From the NCBI GenBank assembly GCA_026395055.1, contig JAPLZK010000003.1, positions 237,987 to 274,353 on the forward strand: 36,367 bases of DNA, in the 5' to 3' direction. The stretch comes from Candidatus Uhrbacteria bacterium (GTDB lineage: Bacteria; Patescibacteriota; Patescibacteriia; UBA9934; GWF2-40-263). Each line of letters opens with the position of its first letter. Position 1 is the stretch's first letter. The position numbers and the translations under genes were made by a program. The notes beneath the pieces were generated by a model, which was not told where the DNA came from, did not search any database, and worked only from the letters and a program-made list of their open reading frames with translations. Positions 22,729 to 30,774 of this stretch are shown piece after piece.

Positions 22729-22757
22729 AATGTATCTGAAAAAAGCGGTTTTGTCAA
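22729..22757 (-). promoter_or_regulatory. Promoter of the 22642-21254 operon
   Basis: Minus strand TTGACA (22752-22757), 17-base spacer, TACATT (22729-22734). It is divergent from the promoter at 22776. Confidence 0.7.
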
Positions 22758-22775
22758 CCTTTAATGAGTGAACTA

Positions 22776-22802
22776 TTGACGAATCTCCATTATTTCTATA
22801 AA
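22776..22802 (+). promoter_or_regulatory. Promoter of the TIM-barrel-like gene
   Basis: TTGACG (22776-22781) and TATAAA (22797-22802) with a short 15-base spacer; an overlapping TAAAAA gives 17 bases. Confidence 0.55.
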
Positions 22803-22867
22803 AAGCCCGTGTCAGAGTGACCTTGAACGACCAAGATTGTCGTGTTCATCAGAAGAAGGAGTTCGCC

Positions 22868-23608
22868 ATGCCGCAAACGATTCCGTACATCGGTGTTACG
22901 GGTTTCATGAATCAAGAGGAAGTTCGGGCAGCTCTCGCTGCACTGTCGGGCACCAAGCACGAGCTCATGGTCGGTGTCCTCGCGAGCGCAAAAACGCTTC
23001 GTGGGGAGACGAACAGTTGGCCCAATCGGTTTCCGAACGTGCAAGAAATCGCAGGTATCTTCTCTGAGGATCCGCGTACACTCAACCTGATTCACTTTGC
23101 CACCGACGATCGCAACACGATCGATGTGCAACTTGCAGACATGATTGAGCTTGGCGGCGCAAACTTGGACGGCTTTCAGCTGAACATGGTTTGGCCAGAC
23201 CCGCAGTTGCTGCGAACAGCGTTTTTCGGACATCGTCTTCGCGTCGTCCTCCAAGTGGGAACGAACGCGTACAAGCAGGTCAACAACGACCCGCAAAAAC
23301 TCGCCGAACGTCTCGACGCCTACAAAGAAATTGTCACGGACATTCTGTTCGATCTCTCGGGCGGACTTGGTCGTGAACTTGATGCAGATGCGGGACTTCC
23401 GGTCTTGCGCGCCGTACACAGACGCCATCCAAGCCTTGGGCTCGGGATTGCGGGCGGACTGTGCGCTGAGACCCTTCAACTCATCAAACCCATCCGTCGG
23501 GAATTCCCGAACGTGAACTTTGATGCCGAAGGAAGAATCCGCGACGACAAAGACGCGCGACTCAACATGAACAAAACCACCGCCTATCTCAAGGCCGCGG
23601 TTCGATAG
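22868..23608 (+). CDS. TIM-barrel-like protein, TrpF/HisA-like fold suspected
   Basis: 246 residues. Alternating strand-helix pattern with IGVTGFMNQEEVRAAL at the start and a typical phosphate-binding end: LGLGIAGGLCAETLQLIKPI followed by VNFDAEGRIRD. This recalls phosphoribosylanthranilate isomerase-type barrels, but I cannot place the catalytic residues, so the enzyme is not named. ATG 22868 has AAGGAG six bases upstream. It is a single-gene unit with its own promoter and terminator. GC content and third-position G/C are higher than in the flanking minus-strand genes. Confidence 0.6.
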   Translation: MPQTIPYIGVTGFMNQEEVRAALAALSGTKHELMVGVLASAKTLRGETNSWPNRFPNVQEIAGIFSEDPRTLNLIHFATDDRNTIDVQLADMIELGGANLDGFQLNMVWPDPQLLRTAFFGHRLRVVLQVGTNAYKQVNNDPQKLAERLDAYKEIVTDILFDLSGGLGRELDADAGLPVLRAVHRRHPSLGLGIAGGLCAETLQLIKPIRREFPNVNFDAEGRIRDDKDARLNMNKTTAYLKAAVR

Positions 23609-23620
23609 ACAAAATCTCTT

Positions 23621-23648
23621 CACGCTCCCCTGGAGTGTGTTTTTCTTT
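23621..23648 (+). terminator. Terminator of the TIM-barrel-like gene
   Basis: Stem CACGCTC/GAGTGTG (23621-23627 with 23633-23639, one wobble) followed by TTTTTCTTT. The T-run overlaps the stop codon of the convergent coiled-coil gene. Confidence 0.8.
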
Positions 23649-24165
23649 ATACAGCATTTGTTAAACCAATCCGTTGCTCAACAGCCCCAAGACGAAAATC
23701 AAACTGATCTTGTCTATAACGCCCCGCCAAAACTTCTTCTTCAAACGTTCTATGTTTTCCCATCATGGCATCAATAGCAAGCAAAAGACGCGACTCCATT
23801 GGAATCAATCTTGCGTCAATTTCTTCTCGAATGATTGGTCGGAGCTCTTCTCGCATGACAGCATGCTCAATCAAAAACTGAATAGAGGATGTATTGTCTT
23901 CAATTTTTTCTTCGAGAGCATTAAACCGCTGATCCAATTTACCCAGAAACGCATCGAACTTAGCATCGATCTTTTTATCAAGAATATCAATCTTACTGTC
24001 AATCTTCCTATCGAGAATATCAATCTTGCGGTCAATCTTTTTATCTAGAATATCGATTTTACTATCGATCTTTTTCTCCAATTTATCAATTTTAAGATCA
24101 AGAACATCGATTTTGTTATCAATCTTCTGATCAAGACTTTCTAATGTAATACCAAATTTCTTCAT
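23647..24165 (-). CDS. Coiled-coil protein with 11-residue repeats, copy B
   Basis: 172 residues. After MKKFGITLESLDQ come seven consecutive 11-residue units (residues 14-90) of the type KIDILDKKIDS, which should form a right-handed (hendecad) coiled coil. A domain shared with copy A at 11038-11379 follows: FLIEHAVMREELRPIIREEI and ESRLLLAIDAMMGKH. Compared with copy A it has an expanded stalk. It is leaderless by prediction (TATAAT nine bases before ATG). Function unknown; the shared C-terminal domain on stalks of different length suggests a spacer or scaffold role, which is inference. Confidence 0.72.
   Translation of the reverse strand: MKKFGITLESLDQKIDNKIDVLDLKIDKLEKKIDSKIDILDKKIDRKIDILDRKIDSKIDILDKKIDAKFDAFLGKLDQRFNALEEKIEDNTSSIQFLIEHAVMREELRPIIREEIDARLIPMESRLLLAIDAMMGKHRTFEEEVLAGRYRQDQFDFRLGAVEQRIGLTNAV
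23896..24126 (-). repeat. 33-bp tandem repeats encoding the hendecad stalk
   Basis: Seven in-frame 33-bp units, the central three nearly identical (AATATCAATCTT-type phrases recur every 33 bases). Copy A lacks them. Such arrays expand and contract by slippage or recombination. Confidence 0.8.
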
Positions 24166-24174
24166 ATTGCGTTT

Positions 24175-24180
24175 ATTATA
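24175..24180 (-). promoter_or_regulatory. -10 box of coiled-coil gene B (leaderless)
   Basis: TATAAT nine bases before ATG; TTGTCA lies 17 bases upstream, a good -35. Confidence 0.65.
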
Positions 24181-24200
24181 AATGAGTTAAATCATTCTGA

Positions 24201-24245
24201 CAAAACAAAAAGAACTCCCAGGCATTTATGCATTTAGGGAGTTCT
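24201..24245 (-). terminator. Conserved hairpin terminator upstream of coiled-coil gene B
   Basis: Stem AGAACTCCC/GGGAGTTCT (24211-24219 with 24237-24245), inner GCAT/ATGC pair, then TTTTTGTTTTG on the minus strand. Same position and core as at 11404-11446. The upp gene already has its own terminator, so this one probably ends a separate short RNA. Confidence 0.75.
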
Positions 24246-24254
24246 TATAAAGAT

Positions 24255-24283
24255 ATTTCAACAAAATTTTTCGTGTTTGTCAA
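24255..24283 (-). promoter_or_regulatory. Conserved upstream promoter of cassette B
   Basis: TTGACA (24278-24283), 17-base spacer, TGAAAT (24255-24260) with TG(T) before it, matching cassette A. Confidence 0.6.
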
Positions 24284-24312
24284 CGGATCCGTTGTGGATA
24301 TTCAAGAGACGA

Positions 24313-24341
24313 AATAAAAAATCGAGTCGTTCAGACTCGAT
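24313..24341 (-). terminator. Terminator of upp
   Basis: Stem ATCGAGTC/GACTCGAT (24321-24328 with 24334-24341), five-base loop, then TTTTTATT on the minus strand. Confidence 0.88.
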
Positions 24342-24345
24342 AGAA

Positions 24346-24990
24346 TTACACCGTCGGGAACAAGCGATCGCCTGCGTCGCCGAGGCCTGGCATGATGTAG
24401 CCGTGTTCGTTCAGACGATCATCCATGGCACCGATGAAGATCGGAACGTCCGGATGCGCTTTCATGAGACGCTCTGCGCCTTCTGGAGCACCAAGGATGC
24501 CGACAAAGATAATGCGCCTTGCAAGACCATCCGTTGCGCCTGCGCGCTTGAGATGCTCGATTGCAAGACACGCGCTGCCGCCGGTTGCGAGCATGGGATC
24601 CAGAATGAAACACGTGTCGATATTCCACGCGATCTTCGCAGGAACTTTGCTTCCGTGAAATTCTGGTTCAAGCGTTTTCTCATTGCGCGACATGGACATG
24701 TGCCAAACGTACGCATTTGGCAAAAAGCCAAGGAATGCGGAAAGCATGCCGCTGCCAGCACGCATGATCGGAATCAACGCTTGTTGACCACTCAGTTCGT
24801 ATCCATCCGTTTCTGCGAGCGGCGTTTGAACCGTGTCGACAGACGTTGTGAGATAAGACGTGGCTTCCACAGCAAGAACCTGACTCAAACGATGCAACTC
24901 ACGCCGGAACACTTCCGGCGTCGTATCTTTATTGCGCAAATGCGAAAGTGCAATGCGCACGATTGGGTGCTTGGAAACAGTAAGAGACAC
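24346..24990 (-). CDS. upp: Uracil phosphoribosyltransferase
   Basis: Upp makes UMP from uracil and PRPP (pyrimidine salvage). The 214 residues show the family motifs: PIMRAGSGML, the PRPP-binding loop ILDPMLATGGSA and the C-terminal uracil-binding YIMPGLGDAGDR. The frame opens earlier, but GTG 24990 was chosen because GGAGG lies six bases upstream and similarity starts there (SLTVSKHPIVRIALSHLR). It has its own promoter and terminator. Confidence 0.94.
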   Translation of the reverse strand: MSLTVSKHPIVRIALSHLRNKDTTPEVFRRELHRLSQVLAVEATSYLTTSVDTVQTPLAETDGYELSGQQALIPIMRAGSGMLSAFLGFLPNAYVWHMSMSRNEKTLEPEFHGSKVPAKIAWNIDTCFILDPMLATGGSACLAIEHLKRAGATDGLARRIIFVGILGAPEGAERLMKAHPDVPIFIGAMDDRLNEHGYIMPGLGDAGDRLFPTV

Positions 24991-25041
24991 GGGAAACCTC
25001 CATAGGTCATGCAAGCATGATGTGGCGAAAGAACTGGCGCG

Positions 25042-25070
25042 ATCATACCGAATTCATTTCCCTGCGTCAA
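25042..25070 (-). promoter_or_regulatory. Promoter of upp
   Basis: Minus strand TTGACG (25065-25070), 17-base spacer, TATGAT (25042-25047). The leader contains the palindrome TCATGCAAGCATGA at 25007-25020, next to the ribosome site. Confidence 0.75.
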
Positions 25071-25085
25071 CGACACATGTTCAAT

Positions 25086-25114
25086 TGACGTCAAGCGAAA
25101 AGCATGTTAAAAAC
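25086..25114 (+). promoter_or_regulatory. Promoter of the 25147 gene
   Basis: TTGACG (25086-25091), 17-base spacer, TAAAAA with TG(T) before it. It is divergent from upp, and the -35 is part of the palindrome TTGACGTCAA. Confidence 0.5.
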
Positions 25115-25146
25115 CCCTCTCGTTCTTTCGAGGAGGAGGTTCAACA

Positions 25147-25839
25147 ATGCTCGATGAAATGATCTCGAGAATTCCAACAGAAATGCTTCAAACATTTCTT
25201 CGTAACGAATTGCTCATCGCTCGGACGGCAAAACCATTTCCATATCTTGTGTATCATGCAGGACTCTCGTTTAGCGAGAAGATGCTCCTGCGAGATATCT
25301 CTGCAAGTTCATTCAACACAAGTTGGGATGAACTGCGAGAGTTAGAACGTCTTGGAGCTGCGCTCGCTGTTCGTTATGCATTGCAGGAAATTCTTGAAGG
25401 AGATCTCCTCATTGACCACGTCCCCGTTCTGATTCGATTCGTCAACAAAGCCATGAAGCGCTACCAACTGAGCCTGGATTTTTTCCAAGTGACGGAAGAT
25501 CAGATCAACCTTCGTGAACGTGCGTATTGGTACACACAAGGCCTTTTCTTCACCGATTGCTTGCGTGTATCACAAGGCGTGCTCGGGACCACAGAATCAC
25601 GAACGTGGTATCTGCACGAAATTCGCCTGGCCGCACAGAACGGAAAATTTCACAGTGACGACTTCGGACTCGAACACAACCTCTATTACTTTAGTGTGAG
25701 ACGTCTTCATCACGAGTTGAAAAATCTCCTGGATGAAATGTACGCCGTCACGGATCGAAAAACACGCACACAGCTTTCCAATCGATACAGCTATTTGCGT
25801 ATGATTGCAGACGATGATCTTGCTGAATTCCCCATCTAA
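25147..25839 (+). CDS. Unknown helical protein
   Basis: 230 residues, soluble and probably all-helical (for example FNTSWDELRELERLGAALAVRYALQEIL and RLHHELKNLLDEMYAVTDRKTRTQLSNRY). No recognised motif and no signal peptide. ATG 25147 has GGAGG seven bases upstream. It is a single-gene unit divergent from upp, with its own promoter and terminator. Confidence 0.6.
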   Translation: MLDEMISRIPTEMLQTFLRNELLIARTAKPFPYLVYHAGLSFSEKMLLRDISASSFNTSWDELRELERLGAALAVRYALQEILEGDLLIDHVPVLIRFVNKAMKRYQLSLDFFQVTEDQINLRERAYWYTQGLFFTDCLRVSQGVLGTTESRTWYLHEIRLAAQNGKFHSDDFGLEHNLYYFSVRRLHHELKNLLDEMYAVTDRKTRTQLSNRYSYLRMIADDDLAEFPI

Positions 25840-25842
25840 CTC

Positions 25843-25870
25843 ATCACCCAAACACATGGGTGATTTTTTG
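25843..25870 (+). terminator. Terminator of the 25147 gene
   Basis: Stem ATCACCC/GGGTGAT (25843-25849 with 25858-25864) and a T-run. Confidence 0.85.
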
Positions 25871-25873
25871 TGC

Positions 25874-25902
25874 AAAAAAAATGAACGTCCAAGGGGACGT
25901 TC
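25874..25902 (-). terminator. Terminator of the cell-wall operon
   Basis: Perfect stem GAACGTCC/GGACGTTC (25883-25890 with 25895-25902), then an eight-T tract on the minus strand. Confidence 0.9.
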
Positions 25903-25921
25903 AAAACAGTGGTTTTTCTTC

Positions 25922-27199
25922 TTACTTCGTCCACTTCTTTGTTTGTCTCACTAACAACTCCTTTGCTTTGAGTGGCTCTGCCATAACATCCTTCACCACT
26001 TTTTCCATCCGGGCGCTTTGGGATCCTTTCACTAAAACCACATCTCCTTTTTTGATTTCATGATCTAACCATCTTCCTGCTTCAACGGGGTTTGCAAATT
26101 CTTCTGTGTGTTCCTCTGGCATTCCCGCTTCAATCGCTGCATGACGCATGTGATGTGCGATCTCACCAACCGTGACCAATCGATCACAGACTTCCGCTGC
26201 ACGCATCCCAATCATGCGATGTTCCTGTTCTGTTTGGCTCCCGAGCTCTGCCATGTGTCCAAGCACCGCAATGCGCCGCGCAGATTCGACAGGCTGAAAC
26301 TCGGACAAGATGGAAAGCGCAGACATCATGGATGCAGGCGCTGCGTTATACGTTGAGTCGAGAATGAGCGAGCCTTTGATTCCCGCAATGGGATTCATGC
26401 GACCTGGTTCATTTTTTAATGCACCAAGCTTAGAAAGCATTTCATCTATGGATAATCCCAAATGCTGCGCGACCGCAACGGCGGCAAGCACAGAACTTAC
26501 CGCACTCTTTCCGAGTTGATTTTCTAATTTTATTTCAAAGGATTCTTCTTGCATGTGTACATTCACAAGCACTTCGGAAAAAAGTTCTCCGGGTTGAAAA
26601 GAAAAATCCGAACGCGTTTTGACCACATACTCTGTTGCACGAACATCCGCTGTTTCGCGAAATCCATATGTCATGATGGAAGCAATTGCGTGTGCCCCAA
26701 GACCAACGACCGTTGAATCATCCGCATTCAAAACGACAAGTCCGTCTTGTGGAACTGCCGCAATCAACTTTGCCTTCTCTTCTGCGAGTTGTCCCATGGA
26801 AGAAAAATACGCAACATGAACAGGTGAAAGTGCCGTCATAACCGCAACAGATGGTCTTGCGATGGAAACAAGCGCATCCATATCCCCCGGATGATCGATT
26901 CCATATTCAAGCACATAAACCTCGGCCGCTTCTTTTTTTGATGACAACAAAATCTTCAACCATCCAAACACATTCTTTCCAGGCGACTTTACCTCAAGAA
27001 TGGAAAGTGGAAGTCCAAGTTCATTATTATAATTCTCCCGCGACGTCACAACCGAATACTTCGCCGATAAAATAGTGGCGATTGCATGACGCGTAGACGT
27101 TTTTCCAACCGAACCTGTCACACCAATAATGATTGGGTGATGCTTGGCAAGAAACGCACGAGCTTTATTGGCAAGGAGGTGTTCGAGAATTTTTTTCAT
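25922..27199 (-). CDS. murF: MurF-type Mur ligase
   Basis: MurF adds D-Ala-D-Ala to the UDP-MurNAc tripeptide in peptidoglycan synthesis. The 425-residue protein has the ATP-binding P-loop GVTGSVGKTST, the NYNNELGLPLSIL segment, the DSTYNAAPASM motif typical of MurF and a C-terminal domain with VLVKGSQSARME. The usual N-terminal substrate domain is mostly missing, since the P-loop begins at about residue 26, so it is a MurF-like ligase of reduced form. There is no Shine-Dalgarno. It starts 15 bases after ftsI on the same mRNA. Confidence 0.85.
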   Translation of the reverse strand: MKKILEHLLANKARAFLAKHHPIIIGVTGSVGKTSTRHAIATILSAKYSVVTSRENYNNELGLPLSILEVKSPGKNVFGWLKILLSSKKEAAEVYVLEYGIDHPGDMDALVSIARPSVAVMTALSPVHVAYFSSMGQLAEEKAKLIAAVPQDGLVVLNADDSTVVGLGAHAIASIMTYGFRETADVRATEYVVKTRSDFSFQPGELFSEVLVNVHMQEESFEIKLENQLGKSAVSSVLAAVAVAQHLGLSIDEMLSKLGALKNEPGRMNPIAGIKGSLILDSTYNAAPASMMSALSILSEFQPVESARRIAVLGHMAELGSQTEQEHRMIGMRAAEVCDRLVTVGEIAHHMRHAAIEAGMPEEHTEEFANPVEAGRWLDHEIKKGDVVLVKGSQSARMEKVVKDVMAEPLKAKELLVRQTKKWTK

Positions 27200-27214
27200 A
27201 CAAATAACGCAAAT

Positions 27215-28930
27215 TTACTTTCTCGTCGGTGGTACTTCGAAATACTGTAACAGAAACTTTGCCATATCACCAAAGAATGGTGCGGCAGTGGATTCAGCCC
27301 ATTGAACATCGCGTGGATGGTTAATACGGACAATCATGGCGAACTTTGGATCTTCTACCGGACCGAAACCTGCGAACGAACCAATCGTGTTATTCAATTC
27401 GTATCCACCGTTCGGACTTGGAACCTGAGCAGTTCCCGTTTTTCCGCCGATGTAATATCCCTTCACACCCGCCGCGTGCCCTTCCCCATGTTCCACAACA
27501 GACACAAGCATAGCACCCAATGTTCGAGATGATTTTGCACTAATCACTTGCGCCACATCTTGTGGCGATCGCTTATCAACCGTTCCATCGGGATGACGAA
27601 TCTCATCAACGATGTAAGGTTTTTTCAATACTCCCCCATTTCTGAGGCCTTGCCCGAACGACGCCGTCGCTTGAAAAATTTCTGATTTCTGATCAATGGA
27701 CTTGATGTTCCCCGCGGACTCTCGTTCAAGTTCAATTCCCGTTTGTTTTCCGAATCCAAATTTTTTAATATATGAATCTAAAACGGGTGGTGTTGTTTTG
27801 CGCATGGTAAAAATCATTCCTGTGTTTACCGATTGTTCAAGCACGTTTGTCATGTTGATCAATCCGTATGGTTTTGGAATCGCGTTCTTGATTGGCTTTG
27901 GCCAACCATCCACCATAGCCGTTCCTGTATCTGTAAATGTGGTTTCTGGTGTCACAGCACCGGAATCAATTCCCGCAGCCATCGCAATCGTTTTAAAAAT
28001 CGAACCTGGTTCATAGGCGTCAAAAATTGCGGGATCATTGAATGTGTTTGCATCTTTTACATCCCCAAAGTGATTTGGATCAAAATCTGGCGCACCACAC
28101 ATCGCAAGAATACGTCCGGTCTTAGGATCCACAATAACAATGCTTCCGCTATCTGCCCCATGCCTCAACACCACAGCCGCAAGCGTGGAGCACGCTTTAT
28201 ACTGAATGGTGCGGTCAAGTGTTAACACAACATCAGATCCATTTTTTGCAGGAGTCAAAGAGTGATCCGCAACTGCGATAATATTTCCTGCAATGTCATG
28301 ATCAGATTTCAAGAATCCTTGTGTTCCAGAAAGTTCTTGGTCAAAAAATCCTTCAATTCCGTAGCGTCCCTTTTGTTTCCCATCTTTATCTGATCCAAGG
28401 AACCCTAAGATTTGTCCTCCCATGTTTGATTCTGGATACAACCGCGTTGGTTCCATGGTAAACAAAATCCCTGGCAACTTGAGTACCGTAATACGATCAA
28501 GCGTTTCTTTTGGCACTTTGTGTTGAATGGGTTCGTACGGATCTTTACTGTTTGCAAATTTTGTTTCAAGCGCCGCCTTGTGCTCGTCATCAATCAAAAG
28601 AATGGACGCAATCGTGTCTGCCGTTCCTTTTGCGTCTTTGATGTATCTTGGATCCGCATACACAAACGCGAGTTGTTGATTCGTGACTACAGGAATCAAC
28701 TCATTTCCATCGTGCACAAACACTTGCCCACGCTCTGGATACAGTTTTTGAAAAATTTCATGCTGACCACTTGCAAGTGCGGCGTAGTTTTCATGCTCAA
28801 CCACTTGAATGATAAATAACTTCAGCACAATCACCCCGGCAAAAAATAAAAACACGGAGCGCAATGCTTCAATGCGCCACTCGCGTTTTGTTCCTGTTTG
28901 TTGTTGCCAAGGTTTGCGAGAAGGTTTCAT
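27215..28930 (-). CDS. ftsI: Class B penicillin-binding protein (FtsI/PBP2-type transpeptidase)
   Basis: A 571-residue transpeptidase that cross-links peptidoglycan at the septum or side wall. One N-terminal membrane helix (about 24-45, SVFLFFAGVIVLKLFIIQVV) is followed by the dimerisation domain (YPERGQVFVHDG). The transpeptidase domain has all three motifs: SIFK (in EPGSIFKTI), SVN (in EQSVNTGM) and KTG (in GGKTGTAQVP). GGGGAA at the upstream gene's end may serve as ribosome site. It is in an operon with murF; which of FtsI or PBP2 it replaces cannot be settled here. Confidence 0.92.
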   Translation of the reverse strand: MKPSRKPWQQQTGTKREWRIEALRSVFLFFAGVIVLKLFIIQVVEHENYAALASGQHEIFQKLYPERGQVFVHDGNELIPVVTNQQLAFVYADPRYIKDAKGTADTIASILLIDDEHKAALETKFANSKDPYEPIQHKVPKETLDRITVLKLPGILFTMEPTRLYPESNMGGQILGFLGSDKDGKQKGRYGIEGFFDQELSGTQGFLKSDHDIAGNIIAVADHSLTPAKNGSDVVLTLDRTIQYKACSTLAAVVLRHGADSGSIVIVDPKTGRILAMCGAPDFDPNHFGDVKDANTFNDPAIFDAYEPGSIFKTIAMAAGIDSGAVTPETTFTDTGTAMVDGWPKPIKNAIPKPYGLINMTNVLEQSVNTGMIFTMRKTTPPVLDSYIKKFGFGKQTGIELERESAGNIKSIDQKSEIFQATASFGQGLRNGGVLKKPYIVDEIRHPDGTVDKRSPQDVAQVISAKSSRTLGAMLVSVVEHGEGHAAGVKGYYIGGKTGTAQVPSPNGGYELNNTIGSFAGFGPVEDPKFAMIVRINHPRDVQWAESTAAPFFGDMAKFLLQYFEVPPTRK

Positions 28931-28932
28931 AA

Positions 28933-30129
28933 TTATTTCCCCAGTCCAAATCCAAAGAGTGAACCTTTTCCGCGTGGATTTGTTCCACGTTTTACCTCTT
29001 CTCCATCATTCACACCGTCTCCATCTGTGTCTGCCTTATTTGGATTCGTTCCAAAAAATCCTTCTAAAATAGTATCCAATCCATCCCCATCTGGATCCGT
29101 GGCAGACTGAACGGTTTGGTCTGGAATAGAAGATCCTTGTGTAAGAACAACCGACAATCTTCCAAGAACGGTTGCACTTGTGGGCAATGCATGAAGAATA
29201 GATTGATAAATGGAAGCAAAAGAAATAGGTGATGCAGGTTCTTGCATATCAAACGACTTATTGAAGTCCGAAAAACCGATGCGAATATCAATAGGCATCA
29301 ATTCATGAGAGTGTTCTTTGGGAATACCTCCAATAGCTTGCAAGCGGTACAACAAATGATCATTCTTGCCGATCCATAATCGGATAGACATGTTTGCAAG
29401 ATCTGTCGCAATCGTATCGATGTTTAAACGCTCTGCGTCTGTTGGCTCACGATCTTCACGCGCGCGAATGACATCATACAAAAAAGATTTCAACGCATCC
29501 GTGTCAAATCGCGCATCAACGACGCGTGTTCGTTCACCACTCAGCGTTTCTTCTGTTCCGTCAAACTTCACTTGAAAAACGTCTGTGAGTGCGAGCATGA
29601 CACGCAAACGTTTCATGGAGTCCGGTGTCCAAGGTGTTTGCGAAGAAAAAAATGGAATCGGAATCTTTAAATTTGGAACAAGCGAACCCCAAGATGGAAA
29701 TTCTCCCGGAGCAAAGGAAACCCATGTCTCTGCTTTATCGAAATTGATTCCTTGCACCGTTGGTCCAGGTGGTGTGTATGTGAGAAATGTCTTGTCATCC
29801 TTCACACGAAGTTCTCCGGACAAATCTTTATACTGATTCGACTTACTTAAAAACACCGCGCGAAATGTTGTGTCGTGTTCTAACTTGGTTGGATCTGCCA
29901 AACGAACAGGTCCACTTGTATAAAGCGTTGTGAAAATATCCTCGCCCCCATCTGAAACGGTCCAGTGGAATCCTCCGGACTCTGTCACCGTTTGCAAACG
30001 AGACATAGCAACCGTCATGCGACGTATTTCATCAACAGGACTAAATTTTGTGAGCACAAAATACGACGCGGCTGTCATGGAGAGGACAACTAAAACGCCG
30101 AGACAAATAAAGAGAAGAGACTTTCGCAT
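28933..30129 (-). CDS. Membrane-anchored or exported protein with calcium-binding-type repeats
   Basis: 398 residues. An N-terminal signal peptide or anchor (MRKSLLFICLGVLVVLSMTAASYF) is followed by a large beta-rich extracellular part. The C-terminus has DPDGDGLDTILEGFFGTNP and DTDGDGVNDGEEVKRGTNP, which are thrombospondin type 3/dockerin-like calcium-binding repeats. It ends KGSLFGFGLGK, possibly a sorting tail. It lies two bases upstream of ftsI, so it may act at the growing wall; that is inference. A hairpin terminator ends five bases before its ATG (see 30130-30166). Confidence 0.7.
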   Translation of the reverse strand: MRKSLLFICLGVLVVLSMTAASYFVLTKFSPVDEIRRMTVAMSRLQTVTESGGFHWTVSDGGEDIFTTLYTSGPVRLADPTKLEHDTTFRAVFLSKSNQYKDLSGELRVKDDKTFLTYTPPGPTVQGINFDKAETWVSFAPGEFPSWGSLVPNLKIPIPFFSSQTPWTPDSMKRLRVMLALTDVFQVKFDGTEETLSGERTRVVDARFDTDALKSFLYDVIRAREDREPTDAERLNIDTIATDLANMSIRLWIGKNDHLLYRLQAIGGIPKEHSHELMPIDIRIGFSDFNKSFDMQEPASPISFASIYQSILHALPTSATVLGRLSVVLTQGSSIPDQTVQSATDPDGDGLDTILEGFFGTNPNKADTDGDGVNDGEEVKRGTNPRGKGSLFGFGLGK

Positions 30130-30166
30130 GAAAAAAAATACAGATACGTATTCGTATCTGTATTTT
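30130..30166 (-). terminator. Perfect hairpin abutting a start codon
   Basis: A 14-bp perfect stem (30135-30148 with 30153-30166, four-base loop) with TTTT on the minus strand, ending five bases before the ATG at 30129. It looks like the terminator of the gene at 30177, but leaves no room for a separate promoter or ribosome site for the cell-wall operon. Confidence 0.8.
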
Positions 30167-30176
30167 ACCTGGATTC

Positions 30177-30617
30177 TTAAATCTCTGAAAGGTCGTCTTC
30201 TGAAACCGTGCGGCCAACGTAGGACACAGCTTCTCCGGAGTTTTCGTTTGTGATGACACGGAGTGTTTCTCCGTCTTTGGATTGATAGTCTGAGAATCCG
30301 TTGCGATCTTCTTCTTCAAGGAGAGCATCGCCATCCACTTGCTTTACGACACCCGCGTCTTCATAGCTGAATTCGTATTCCTTGTTTTGAAACAAGATGA
30401 CTTCAGATGGTTCAATTTCTTCTGTGATTTGGTGGAAGAGAACGATTTCGTCTTCTTTTGGTGCGACAGACAACATATTGTCTTCATCGTCATACAACCA
30501 GAACATGGTTGTCCCATCATCAAGCGTAATTTCCGCTTGTCCGATTTTTGTGAATGGTTCGTTTGCAACACTCACACTCTCACCTAATTCCATGGCCAAA
30601 AGATCGCTGATTTTCAT
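30177..30617 (-). CDS. Small acidic protein, unknown (possibly DUF4178-like)
   Basis: 146 residues, strongly acidic. The beta-strand pattern ITLDDGTTMFWLYDDEDNMLSVAPKEDEIVLFHQI recalls DUF4178-type proteins, but the match is weak. No signal peptide. AGGAGG lies about 22 bases upstream, partly paired in GGAG-GACTTG-CTCC, so translation start may depend on leader folding. First gene transcribed from the promoter at 30667, upstream of the cell-wall operon. Confidence 0.6.
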   Translation of the reverse strand: MKISDLLAMELGESVSVANEPFTKIGQAEITLDDGTTMFWLYDDEDNMLSVAPKEDEIVLFHQITEEIEPSEVILFQNKEYEFSYEDAGVVKQVDGDALLEEEDRNGFSDYQSKDGETLRVITNENSGEAVSYVGRTVSEDDLSEI

Positions 30618-30666
30618 ATGTGTTTACGTTGGAGCAAGTCCTCCTTATTTTTTTACTTCTTTGGCG

Positions 30667-30694
30667 ATTATACTCGATCACGAAATTCTGTCTA
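30667..30694 (-). promoter_or_regulatory. Promoter of the 30617 gene and perhaps the cell-wall operon
   Basis: Minus strand TAGACA (30689-30694), 16-base spacer, perfect TATAAT (30667-30672). Confidence 0.75.
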
Positions 30695-30739
30695 CCCAAC
30701 GAAAACGCCCATTTTACGGGCACTTCCTGCGTGCAACTC

Positions 30740-30768
30740 TTGACAAAACCCCATTTTTATGGTATATT
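30740..30768 (+). promoter_or_regulatory. Promoter of the GC-rich orphan gene
   Basis: TTGACA (30740-30745), 17-base spacer, TATATT (30763-30768): near-consensus. Confidence 0.8.
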
Positions 30769-30774
30769 GTGTTC

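Noticed and set aside
22796-23623. A 275-codon open frame on the minus strand
   Set aside because: It is the antisense shadow of the 22868-23608 gene, which has a ribosome site, promoter, terminator and protein-like sequence; the antisense frame has none of these.
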